Shown piece after piece: positions 6,670 through 13,897 of a stretch of DNA of 13,897 bases (position 1 is the first letter of the stretch; the number at the start of each line of letters is the position of its first letter). The notes under the pieces were generated by a model. It worked only from the letters and a program-made list of their open reading frames with translations. It had not been told where the DNA came from and ran no database searches. Both the position numbers and the translations under genes were made by a program. Origin of the DNA: Acidaminococcaceae bacterium (GTDB lineage: Bacteria; Bacillota; Negativicutes; Acidaminococcales; Acidaminococcaceae); NCBI GenBank assembly GCA_003512125.1, contig DOSQ01000111.1, positions 1-13,897 of the forward strand, written 5' to 3'.

Positions 6670-8812
6670 TAACAGAAAATCTCCTTAGCCACGGCTTTAC
6701 ATATGGCATCAAAATTGAAACTGCGATCACTGCAATAATACCCAGTACAGACCCCAGCAGATAGCCGTCTGCCGCCCGGATATAACTCATTATGGCCGGC
6801 GTGCGCATATGACAGAATGTCTGCACCAGGGAACCCTGCCCGATCACCGCCCCCACTACCAGCGCCAGTTTACACCAGTTAGGCGCCATACGGTATGCAG
6901 CCAGCACGGCCAGGAAGAAAGCCGGGTGACCAATCATGAACTCTTTTTCTCTGGGGCGGGCGTACATGATTTCTTCCAGGAACAGGCGCAGTTTGATCTC
7001 AATCGCAGGCACCGGCACCCCGCCGGTATGTCCGCTGCGTCCAACAAAGATATAGGCAACGAACAGCAACACGCCTAAAATCACAAAATGCCCTAACGTA
7101 AGACGGGTCTTACAGATTTTGACAAGCTGGGAAAACAGCTCTGCCGGCCTGGCCCCATCCTGGGAAAAAATGCTGTATTGCCGTAAAAACAAAAGCAACA
7201 TCAACAGCACAGGCATAATAAATGTCAGCTTTACGCCACGGTAGATATCTGCTTCCAGAAAGAAACGTGTATCCCCCATAATGGCCGCATTCAATGTTGC
7301 GCCAACCAGCGAAAGAACAATCGCAAGGGCAAGCTGCCATAAAGCTGTAATAATTACGCCGCCCGTTGATTTTATGTCTGTCTTACTATTTTCCCACAGT
7401 GTTAAAATCACACTCATCGAAAGAACAGGATACAGGACAGCCGAAAGGAACGCCAGACCCTGCCGCAACGACAGGCCGCGTCCCATAAACAGGCAAAAAG
7501 CAGTTACCAGCATGCCGGCGCCAACCAATGCGTATTGTTTCCAGCCCTTCAGGGAAGGAAGAATCATTCCCAGGTATAACGCCAGCGCAGCCCAGGCCCC
7601 CAGCGCAACCAAAAGCAAAGACCAGCGGCCCGGTTCATAGGAACCGGCAAAGCCCGGAGTGCCGTTGGCTGAGGCAGCTGCCTTTTCACCCGGTTTCTGG
7701 AACACACCGGCCACACCGATCTTGTATCCGCGGGCCTTCACCTGCTGGGTGATCTGCTTCATATAATCCAGGTTCAGATCGATAATATCCACAGCGTTCT
7801 GGGGTTTCAGGAACAGGCGGACGTAATTGACACGGATGTTCCGTTCCTCGTCTGCCAGCGCCCAGCGCCGCAGGGCATCCGGCATCATCAGCTTGCTGTT
7901 TTCCTGGGCGTCAATATTCAGCACCCGTACCGCATTGTTGTCCACACTGCGAAGCAGGGCATCCAGTCCGTCAAACCTGGCAAATTGCAGCTGGGTCACA
8001 TGTTCCAGCAACCCCAGCCGGATATTCCGTTCCTCCAGTTTTTTCCCCATATAGCCGATGTCATTGGGAAAACCGATTACATCCGTGCCGCAGGGAATAT
8101 AGGTTGTCACCTGAACTCCCGACTTGTCAATCCGGGAAAACAGGCTGTCCGTTGCCTTCCGGGAATACGGAAGATAATTCTGTGGACGAATCGCTGTCAA
8201 AAAACCGGCGGCTTCCACTTCTTTCAGTTCTTTCACAGAAAGTCCCAACGGAGCCTGCATCATCGGGGTTTTAGCCCGATAATCCGGCTCCAGCAGTAAA
8301 CGGGAGTCACCTTTAATCTCCAGTATCTCCGGCGTCTGGCTTACCGTACGGAGTCGTTCCGCGCCATACCGCAGAAGCAGGTCTTCTTTTACTTCCGTCC
8401 AGGCTTCTTCATCCTTTCCATGGGTTACATAGACAGCATCCGGATTGATCTGTACAGAAGAAAGGACCACATCAAAATCCCCATGATGGATTCCCTTTGC
8501 CGCCTTTTGTAACACATCCCCCGGCATAGCAGAAATCCGGCCTTCCCGGTCCAGCCGTTCCAGCGTCGTATCATATACGATCAGCGTGGTAACACCGGCG
8601 TCCTTAAACTGTTGCAACAGTTTCTCACTGCTGCAGCCTTCCCGCTGGGCCATCATCAGGATCGCCTGATAATCCAGCGTCTGTTCCACAGTGTCATTCC
8701 GCTTTTCAATCTGGATACGAGTCTGTACCAGCCACAGCGCCGCACAAAATGCAACGGCGATGCAAAATATTAAAATGGGATTATAACGGTCTTTCCATTT
8801 CTTCATATTCAT
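6662..8812 (-). CDS. DUF5693 family multi-pass membrane protein of unknown function
   Basis: This is a 716-residue protein I recognise as DUF5693-type from its organisation and its place next to csaB; its biochemical role is not known to me. It has an N-terminal transmembrane helix (about 13-31), then a large extracytoplasmic region (about 32-395) with alternating alpha/beta character and stretches such as GVTTLIVYDTTLERL and RVLNIDAQENSKLM that suggest a barrel-like fold. The C-terminal third (about 400-710) holds roughly eight or nine hydrophobic helices. A conserved-looking loop, RPREKEFMIGHPAFF, sits between late helices. The gene overlaps csaB by 8 bases, so a shared role in building or exporting the pyruvylated wall polymer is plausible (inference). 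No good Shine-Dalgarno precedes the ATG (only GAGATGAT), and a terminator hairpin ends 8 bases upstream. A second ATG two codons later is a possible start. Confidence 0.85.
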   Translation of the reverse strand: MNMKKWKDRYNPILIFCIAVAFCAALWLVQTRIQIEKRNDTVEQTLDYQAILMMAQREGCSSEKLLQQFKDAGVTTLIVYDTTLERLDREGRISAMPGDVLQKAAKGIHHGDFDVVLSSVQINPDAVYVTHGKDEEAWTEVKEDLLLRYGAERLRTVSQTPEILEIKGDSRLLLEPDYRAKTPMMQAPLGLSVKELKEVEAAGFLTAIRPQNYLPYSRKATDSLFSRIDKSGVQVTTYIPCGTDVIGFPNDIGYMGKKLEERNIRLGLLEHVTQLQFARFDGLDALLRSVDNNAVRVLNIDAQENSKLMMPDALRRWALADEERNIRVNYVRLFLKPQNAVDIIDLNLDYMKQITQQVKARGYKIGVAGVFQKPGEKAAASANGTPGFAGSYEPGRWSLLLVALGAWAALALYLGMILPSLKGWKQYALVGAGMLVTAFCLFMGRGLSLRQGLAFLSAVLYPVLSMSVILTLWENSKTDIKSTGGVIITALWQLALAIVLSLVGATLNAAIMGDTRFFLEADIYRGVKLTFIMPVLLMLLLFLRQYSIFSQDGARPAELFSQLVKICKTRLTLGHFVILGVLLFVAYIFVGRSGHTGGVPVPAIEIKLRLFLEEIMYARPREKEFMIGHPAFFLAVLAAYRMAPNWCKLALVVGAVIGQGSLVQTFCHMRTPAIMSYIRAADGYLLGSVLGIIAVIAVSILMPYVKPWLRRFSVNE

Positions 8813-8820
8813 ATCATCTC

Positions 8821-8869
8821 AAAAAAAGCATAAAACACAGCGGCGCATACCAAAAGATATGCGACGCTG
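8821..8869 (-). terminator. Intrinsic terminator after prfB
   Basis: On the minus strand a 12-base-pair GC-rich stem with a single mismatch (8869-8858 with 8849-8838) closes an 8-base loop. It is followed by TGTTTTATGC and a run of seven T (8827-8821). The stem begins a few bases after the prfB stop. The T-run ends only 8 bases before the DUF5693 start, so the next gene must rely on read-through or on a promoter inside prfB. Confidence 0.85.
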
Positions 8870-8875
8870 CGCATG

Positions 8876-10004
8876 TTATATCTGTTTTGCAGCCAGTCGT
8901 TTGGCTTCATATTCCTGACGCAGGTACGCTTCCACAAAGGGGCGCAGATCCCCGTCCATCACGCCGTCCACATTCGAGGTTTCAAAGGAAGTACGGTGAT
9001 CCTTTACCATCGTATACGGCTGGAACACATAGGAGCGAATCTGGCTTCCCCATTCAATAGCCTGGTAATCCCCGGCCAGATCACTGATCTTGGCGTCCCG
9101 CTTTGCCTTTTCAAACGCATACAGCTTACCGCGTAACATCTGTAACGCTTTTTCACGGTTCTGAATCTGACTGCGTTCATTTTGGCACTGTACCACGATA
9201 CCGGTAGGAAGGTGGGTCATACGTACGGCGGAAGAAGTCTTGTTGACGTGCTGGCCTCCGGCGCCGCTGGCCCGGTATACATCCACACGCACCTCATCCA
9301 TGTTGATTTCCACATTGACCGTATCGTCCAGTTCCGGCATCACATCCACCGCAGAGAAAGACGTGTGACGGCGGGCATTGGCGTCAAACGGCGAAATACG
9401 GACCAGGCGGTGCACTCCTTTTTCGCTGCGGAAAAAGCCATAGGCATTATGTCCGTTGATCTGTAAGGTCGCACTCTTGACGCCCGCTTCATCCCCGGCC
9501 AGATAATCCAGCATTTCTACCTGGTACCCGTTCCGTTCCGCAAAGCGGGTGAACATACGCAGCAGCATAGAGGTCCAGTCCTGGGCTTCCGTCCCGCCGG
9601 CACCTGCATGGAGAGTCAGGATGGCGTTGTTGGCGTCATACTCTTCCGACAACAGCATCCCCAGTTCCAGATGGTGGAGATTTTCCCTGATCTGGTTTAA
9701 CGTTTCGTCCAGTTCCGGGATCAGGGACTCATCCTGTTCCTCAGCCGCCATCTCCTGCAGCACTTCCAGGTCGTCCAGTCCCGTTTCCAGATCTTTGTAT
9801 TCATCAACTTCTGATTTTAACGCGTCCACCTCTTTGGAAATCCTGGACGCTTTTTCCGGATCATCCCAGAAGGACGGTTCCCCCATAAGATGTTCCAGTT
9901 CCCCAATTTTTTCTTCTTTGCTGGGGATGTCAAAGAGATCCCCTCATTTCATCCAGTTTTTTCTTGAGGCTTACGATCTCAGGTTTGTATTCTTCAAGCA
10001 GCAA
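8876..10004 (-). CDS. prfB: Peptide chain release factor 2 (programmed +1 frameshift)
   Basis: RF2 recognises UGA and UAA stop codons and triggers peptide release. The gene is in two frames: 24 codons (10004-9933) end at an in-frame TGA (9932-9930), and the main part (9931-8876) continues in the +1 frame, skipping base 9932. The joined product is 375 residues. The shift site CTT TGA C is preceded by the internal Shine-Dalgarno-like AGGGGA three bases upstream, the same layout as in E. coli and B. subtilis. The protein has the stop-codon-reading SPF motif (204-206, RISPFDAN) and the catalytic GGQ (249-251, GAGGQHVNKT), at nearly the same positions as in E. coli. I prefer the TTG start at 10004: it follows AAAGGA by 10 bases and gives the 24-codon leader seen in B. 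subtilis. The in-frame GTG at 10013 sits one base from that site. The gene follows secA by 31 bases. Confidence 0.95.
9929..9944 (-). promoter_or_regulatory. prfB +1 ribosomal frameshift signal
   Basis: The minus strand reads AGG GGA TCT CTT TGA C. AGGGGA acts as the internal Shine-Dalgarno stimulator, CTT is the slippery codon (the tRNA can re-pair on TTT), and TGA is the stop that RF2 itself decodes. When RF2 is scarce the ribosome pauses at TGA and slips forward, making full-length RF2; when it is plentiful the short peptide terminates. Both spacing and sequence match the known element. Confidence 0.95.
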
Positions 10005-10035
10005 CTTTCTCACATCCTTTACTGGTTATTTTTAA

Positions 10036-12576
10036 TTACTTTCCTTTTCCGCAACAGTTTTTATACTTCTTTCCACTGCCGCAGGGACAGGGATCGTTCC
10101 GTCCGATTTCCGGCCCGTTATTGACCACCGGCTGTTTTACCGCTTCCTCCTCCGGCGTATCTACCGTCGGGTTGTTCATCGTGGCATTTTCCAGCGGATC
10201 GTCCATTTCCATCATGGGCTGTGAAACCACATTGACCCGGTACATGTATTTGACCACGTCGTCCTCAATCGCTTCAATCATGGCTTCAAACATGTCAAAG
10301 GCTTCGAATTTATATTCCACCAGCGGGTCTTTCTGGCCGTACGCCCGCAGGCCTACGCCTTCACGCAGCATGTCCATGGCGTCCAGATGTTCCATCCAGT
10401 GGTTGTCTACCACCTTCAGCATGACCAGGTTTTCCAGTTCCCGCATGATCTCCGGACTGATTTCTTCCTCCCGGCTGGCATAAATATCATCCGCCAGCTT
10501 ATGCAGATACTCGCCGATTTCTTCGCGGCTCATATCCGCCAGATGTTCTTCCTTCAATTCTCCGTAAGGTGCAAAGAATTCTTCACAGTAGCGCACCATG
10601 TTTTTCAGATCCCAGTCTTCGGAATAGGCTTCCGGCGGGCAGTACATGGTCATGGCCCGGTCTACGATCTTGTGGGTGAATTCCATCACGGTAGAACGTA
10701 AATCTTCCTGGTCCAGCACCTTGCGGCGTTCTTTGTAAATAACCTCGCGCTGCTGGTTCATGACATCGTCATACTCCAGTACCATCTTACGGATGTTGAA
10801 GTTGCGTTCTTCCACTTTCTTCTGGGCGTTTTCAATGGAACTGGTGACGATTTTGTTTTCAATCGGTTCATCTTCGTCCATTTCCAGATGATCCATGATT
10901 TTCTTGATCCGGTCACCGCCGAACAGGCGCATCAGATCGTCTTCCAGGGACAGGTAGAAGCGGGAAGAACCCGGATCACCCTGGCGGGCGCAGCGCCCAC
11001 GCAGCTGGTTATCGATACGGCGGCTTTCATGACGCTCCGTACCCAGAATGTGCAGACCGCCCTTCTCAGCCACACCTTCGCCCAACACAATATCGGTACC
11101 GCGGCCTGCCATATTGGTAGCGATGGTGACCTGACCCGGCTGACCGGCGTCCGCCACGATCATGGCTTCTTTTTCGTGATACTTGGCATTCAGTACGTTA
11201 TGGGGGATGCCCTGTTTCTTCAGTAATGCACTCAGGTCTTCCGACTGGGTGATGGACGTGGTACCTACCAGCACCGGCCGGCCGTCCTTATGCAGATTCA
11301 CGATTTCATTTACGACCGCCCTGTATTTGGCAGCCTTGGTCTTGAAGATTACGTCCGGGTAATCGGTTCGGATCATGGGCTTGTTGGTAGGAATTACGAC
11401 AACATCCAGACCGTAAATCTTCTGGAATTCCTGTTCTTCCGTCTTGGCTGTACCGGTCATGCCGGCCAGCTTTTTATACATACGGAAATAATTCTGGAAG
11501 GTAATGGTGGCCAGCGTCTGGCTTTCACGCTGCACTACCACGCCTTCCTTGGCTTCGATCGCCTGGTGCAGGCCTTCGGAATAACGGCGCCCGTACATCA
11601 GTCGTCCGGTAAATTCATCAACGATGATAACCTCTCCGTCTTTCACCACATAGTCACGGTCACGGATCATCAGTTCCTTGGCCTTGATGGCGCACATAAT
11701 ATGGTGGGAGAAGTCCACGCCGTGTTCCGTATCGTACAGGTTGGTAACACCCAGCGCCTTTTCCGCCTTGGCAATGCCCGCTTCCGTAGGTGCAACCTGC
11801 TTCTGCTTCTCATCAACGGTGTAATCCTCGCCTAATTTCATGTTAGCGACAATGCGGGCGATGACTTTATACAGATCAGCCGATTTTTCACCGGGGCCGG
11901 AAATGATCAGCGGGGTACGGGCTTCATCGATCAGGATGGAGTCTACTTCGTCCACGATGCAGTAGTTCAGCTCCCGCTGCACCATCTGGTCCTTATCTAC
12001 CACCATGTTGTCGCGGAGGTAGTCAAACCCGAACTCGTTATTCGTGCCGTAGGTAATATCAGCCTGATAGGCAGCTTTCCTTTCAGGGAAATCAATGTCA
12101 TGTACAATCAGCCCGACAGACAGGCCCAGGAAATTATAGATACGTCCCATATCAATGCTGTCACGGCGGGCCAGGTAATCATTGACGGTAACCACATGAA
12201 CGCCCTTTCCGGTTAATGCGTTCAGATATACCGGCAGCGTTGCTACCAGGGTCTTGCCTTCACCGGTACGCATTTCCGAAATTTTGCCCCGGTGCAGCAC
12301 CACACCGCCGATCAGCTGCACGTCAAAATGCCGCATCCCGGTCACGCGTTTGGACGCTTCCCTTACTACCGCAAACGCTTCCGGCAAAATGTCGTCCAAC
12401 GTTTCTCCCTTTTTAAGGCGCAGCTTGAACTCATTTGTCTTGGCCTGCAGGTTGGCAGAACTCATCTGTTCCATTTCGGGTTCCAGGGAATTGATCTTAT
12501 CTACAATCGGTTTGATATTTTTTAATTCCTTTTCATTGGGATCTCCGAATATTTTCTTTATTAAAGATTCCAGCAA
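10036..12576 (-). CDS. secA: Preprotein translocase subunit SecA
   Basis: SecA is the ATPase motor that pushes unfolded secretory proteins through SecYEG. From the chosen start it has 846 residues. Visible features are Walker A MRTGEGKT (about 102-109), the DEAD-like DEVDSILIDEARTPL (about 209-223), TNNEFGFDYLRDNM, the second helicase lobe with GTTSITQSE, NMAGRGTDIVLG and QLRGRCARQGDPGSS, and a C-terminal zinc motif with Cys830, Cys832, Cys841 and Cys842 (C-P-C-x8-C-C) that binds SecB or ribosomes in known SecAs. I prefer TTG at 12576, which lies 8 bases after AAGGAG and gives the usual MLESLIKKIFGDPNEKE. The ATG at 12582 and GTG at 12585 lie too close to or within the ribosome site. The gene has its own promoter and is followed by prfB after 31 bases. 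Confidence 0.98.
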   Translation of the reverse strand: MLESLIKKIFGDPNEKELKNIKPIVDKINSLEPEMEQMSSANLQAKTNEFKLRLKKGETLDDILPEAFAVVREASKRVTGMRHFDVQLIGGVVLHRGKISEMRTGEGKTLVATLPVYLNALTGKGVHVVTVNDYLARRDSIDMGRIYNFLGLSVGLIVHDIDFPERKAAYQADITYGTNNEFGFDYLRDNMVVDKDQMVQRELNYCIVDEVDSILIDEARTPLIISGPGEKSADLYKVIARIVANMKLGEDYTVDEKQKQVAPTEAGIAKAEKALGVTNLYDTEHGVDFSHHIMCAIKAKELMIRDRDYVVKDGEVIIVDEFTGRLMYGRRYSEGLHQAIEAKEGVVVQRESQTLATITFQNYFRMYKKLAGMTGTAKTEEQEFQKIYGLDVVVIPTNKPMIRTDYPDVIFKTKAAKYRAVVNEIVNLHKDGRPVLVGTTSITQSEDLSALLKKQGIPHNVLNAKYHEKEAMIVADAGQPGQVTIATNMAGRGTDIVLGEGVAEKGGLHILGTERHESRRIDNQLRGRCARQGDPGSSRFYLSLEDDLMRLFGGDRIKKIMDHLEMDEDEPIENKIVTSSIENAQKKVEERNFNIRKMVLEYDDVMNQQREVIYKERRKVLDQEDLRSTVMEFTHKIVDRAMTMYCPPEAYSEDWDLKNMVRYCEEFFAPYGELKEEHLADMSREEIGEYLHKLADDIYASREEEISPEIMRELENLVMLKVVDNHWMEHLDAMDMLREGVGLRAYGQKDPLVEYKFEAFDMFEAMIEAIEDDVVKYMYRVNVVSQPMMEMDDPLENATMNNPTVDTPEEEAVKQPVVNNGPEIGRNDPCPCGSGKKYKNCCGKGK

Positions 12577-12628
12577 ATTCATCACTCCTTAACCTGGGAT
12601 TTGTCAACTAAAAGTCTGGTCATTCCAC

Positions 12629-12641
12629 TTGTTCTGAACAA
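12629..12641. promoter_or_regulatory. Short perfect palindrome in the secA leader
   Basis: TTGTTC-T-GAACAA is a perfect 6-1-6 inverted repeat about 30-40 bases downstream of the predicted secA -10 box. The shape suits a dimeric repressor site or a small RNA hairpin too short to terminate. No family can be assigned, and chance is quite possible. Confidence 0.25.
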
Positions 12642-12669
12642 ACAAATATCCATTATTGTCTATCATAAA

Positions 12670-12698
12670 ATTTTAACAGAAAGAATGGTAAAAGTCAA
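12670..12698 (-). promoter_or_regulatory. Housekeeping sigma-factor promoter for secA-prfB
   Basis: On the minus strand TTGACT (12698-12693) and TAAAAT (12675-12670) are separated by exactly 17 bases, each differing from the vegetative consensus at one position. The site lies just downstream of the hpf terminator and about 90 bases before the secA start, in AT-rich DNA. Transcription would begin near 12663. Confidence 0.75.
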
Positions 12699-12750
12699 AG
12701 AAACACGGACGTTTCTATGCAATACTTTGTGAAGTTTACGTGAAGAATGC

Positions 12751-12784
12751 AAAACAAAAAACGCAGGACTTTCATCCTGCGTTT
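12751..12784 (-). terminator. Intrinsic terminator after hpf
   Basis: On the minus strand a perfect 10-base-pair stem (12784-12775 with 12768-12759, containing CGCAGGA/TCCTGCG) closes a 6-base loop and is followed by T-rich sequence TTTTTGTTTT. It starts about 18 bases after the hpf stop and separates hpf from the secA promoter, so the two are probably independent transcripts. Confidence 0.93.
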
Positions 12785-12802
12785 GATAGGTATTTGAGGA
12801 AA

Positions 12803-13354
12803 TCACTCCACTTTGGGCTCCAGCAAGCCGTAATTCCCGTCTTTACGCCGGTACACCACACTGACCCCGCCAAAATCCGGATCAAAGAACACGAAGAAAT
12901 CGTGATTCAGCAGATTCATCTGTAAAATTGCCTCTTCCGGAGTCATGGGATTCATGGTAAAACTCTTGCTGCGGATAATCTTGAAATCTTCCTCGGCATC
13001 TGCCTGAACCGGGGCCGGTTCCACAACCGAAGCAGTTTCTGCCGGAATTTCCCGGAAATTACCGTATTTCCGTTTCATCAGTTTGGTCTTGTATTTATGT
13101 ACCTGCCGCTCAATTTTCTCTACTACAAGATCAATGGAAGAGTACATATCTTTTGTGGATTCCTGGGCACGCAGCAGGATCCCTTTTGCGGGAACGGTAA
13201 TTTCTGCGATATGGTTCCCGTTTTCTACTTTAAGTACTGCGGTAATATCTCCCACTGCCTTAAACTGCCTGGTAACTTTGTCAATTTTCTTTTCAACATA
13301 GGCTTTTACTGCCGGTGATACAACGGTATTTCTTCCTTTTACGATAACTGCCAT
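12803..13354 (-). CDS. hpf: Ribosome hibernation-promoting factor, long form
   Basis: Long HPF binds the decoding region of the 30S subunit and pairs ribosomes into inactive 100S dimers when growth slows. The 183-residue protein has the N-terminal S30AE/RaiA domain (about 1-98, from MAVIVKGRNT), a flexible Ala/Pro/Glu-rich linker (about 102-124), and the C-terminal dimerisation domain (about 125-183) with IIRSKSF, MTPEEAILQMNLLNHDFFVF and VVYRRKDGNYGLLEP, all hallmarks of the long form found in Firmicutes. The ATG at 13354 has a full AAGGAGGA six bases upstream. An in-frame GTG 30 bases upstream would place that site inside the gene, so I reject it. It is followed by its own strong terminator, then by secA, the common Firmicute order. 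I found no convincing promoter in the 245-base upstream gap; stress control is known for the family but not visible here. Confidence 0.96.
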   Translation of the reverse strand: MAVIVKGRNTVVSPAVKAYVEKKIDKVTRQFKAVGDITAVLKVENGNHIAEITVPAKGILLRAQESTKDMYSSIDLVVEKIERQVHKYKTKLMKRKYGNFREIPAETASVVEPAPVQADAEEDFKIIRSKSFTMNPMTPEEAILQMNLLNHDFFVFFDPDFGGVSVVYRRKDGNYGLLEPKVE

Positions 13355-13360
13355 ACAGAG

Positions 13361-13450
13361 TCCTCCTTGATCGTCCAAGGTCACTTGGTTATTACAGGCT
13401 CCGGATCAGGAAACTGCGGCCCGTTCTGCAACTGATCTGTAATGCCTCCT
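13361..13450 (-). promoter_or_regulatory. hpf leader with an orphan ribosome-binding site and a small hairpin
   Basis: The hpf leader holds two AGGAGG sequences. One (within 13361-13368) serves hpf; the other (13450-13445) has no ATG or GTG at useful spacing, only a TTG 13 bases on (13431) that would open a 16-codon frame ending in TGA at 13381. CCTTG (13380-13376) can pair with CAAGG (13369-13365), covering part of the hpf ribosome site. The pairings are visible; any regulatory role is inferred and weak. Confidence 0.3.
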
Positions 13451-13599
13451 CTTTGTGTAGTCCACAGGATTTCCTACCCGTTGTCCGTTGCTTATTCATT
13501 CGACATATCCTGTTTAATTCCTGTATAGGAGACAAGATTTCTCATTTTTGTCACTTTTTACTGCAAAACTGCAAAATTCGTTACATGTTAATACAGTAA

Positions 13600-13897
13600 T
13601 TATAAAATCTTGGACAGGAAACTCCGGGTCCGGGGATTCTGCGGATGGTCGAACACCTGCTCCGGCGTCCCTTCTTCCAGAATATACCCTCCGTCCACGA
13701 ACAGCACCCTGTCGCCCACCTCCCTGGCAAACCCCATCTCATGGGTGACTACCACCATGGTCATGCCGTCCTTTGCCAGCTGCTTCATAACCTCCAGTAC
13801 TTCGTTGATCATTTCCGGGTCCAGCGCCGAAGTAGGTTCGTCAAACAACATGGCCTTGGGTTTCATGCACAGGGCCCGGGCAATGGCCACGCGCTGC
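13600..13897 (-). CDS. Polar amino-acid ABC transporter ATP-binding protein, C-terminal part (partial)
   Basis: This is the last 98 residues of an ABC importer ATPase of the GlnQ/HisP/ArtP type, the subunit that powers uptake of polar amino acids; the N-terminal part with Walker A lies beyond the right edge. The visible sequence begins at the end of the signature motif (QRVAIARAL). It has Walker B AMLFDEPTSALDP, the switch histidine in VVVTHEMGFAREVGDRVLF, and the typical tail EEGTPEQVFDHPQNPRTRSFLSKIL. The combination of DEPTSALDPE, HEMGFA and the FDHPQNPRTRSFL ending is specific for the amino-acid subfamily (PAAT). Its permease and binding protein are not in the window, so the substrate cannot be named. 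No clear terminator follows; the gap to hpf (13355-13599) is AT-rich on this side, with an imperfect tandem repeat (CTGCAAAA twice, 13561-13576). Confidence 0.93.
   Translation of the reverse strand, partial: QRVAIARALCMKPKAMLFDEPTSALDPEMINEVLEVMKQLAKDGMTMVVVTHEMGFAREVGDRVLFVDGGYILEEGTPEQVFDHPQNPRTRSFLSKIL

Noticed and set aside
13392..13499. 35-codon ATG frame upstream of hpf as a gene
   Set aside because: The upstream ribosome site is weak and the peptide is basic with no recognisable feature. It is kept only as a leader observation.
13561..13576. Tandem CTGCAAAA repeat as a mobile-element or CRISPR trace
   Set aside because: It has only two 8-base copies with no spacer and no flanking structure.
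13500..13599. Promoter for hpf among several TTG- and TATA-like words
   Set aside because: No pair of boxes has both acceptable sequence and 16-18 base spacing. A stress-type promoter was also not recognisable.

Overview
The window looks like core chromosome of a diderm Firmicute, most likely the class Negativicutes and perhaps the Acidaminococcaceae. This is inferred from two signals. One is a Gram-negative-type RND efflux pump at the left edge. The other is a Firmicute-style gene set and order on the minus strand: long-form hpf, secA, prfB, a DUF5693-type membrane protein, csaB, ftsE, ftsX, an M23 peptidase and a ctpA-type protease. Base composition is moderate and looks even by eye. I see no insertion sequence, prophage, CRISPR array, tRNA or rRNA.

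Layout from left to right: positions 1-1357 hold the C-terminal half of an RND transporter permease on the plus strand. It converges on the minus-strand block at a long perfect hairpin (1372-1407) that can terminate transcription from both sides. From 1487 to 5479 the minus strand encodes, in order of transcription, FtsE, FtsX (17-base overlap), a secreted coiled-coil M23 peptidase and a membrane-anchored S41 protease with a PDZ domain. This is a cell-wall hydrolysis and division module. Upstream of it (5578-8812) are csaB and a large DUF5693-type membrane protein whose ends overlap by 8 bases, probably a unit for pyruvylating a cell-wall polymer. Further upstream, 8876-12576 holds secA then prfB, with a terminator after prfB. 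The prfB gene is expressed through the classical autoregulatory +1 frameshift. Then come a promoter with a 17-base spacer, a strong terminator and hpf (12803-13354). The right edge holds the C-terminal end of an amino-acid ABC transporter ATPase.

The block thus links protein export (SecA), translation control (RF2, HPF) and envelope biogenesis (CsaB, FtsEX, M23, CtpA). No gene here belongs to a clearly new system. The most interesting points are the poorly characterised DUF5693-CsaB pair, the M23 partner of FtsEX with its catalytic residues intact, and several leader structures (before ftsE, ctpA, hpf and the DUF5693 gene) that could control expression after transcription starts.
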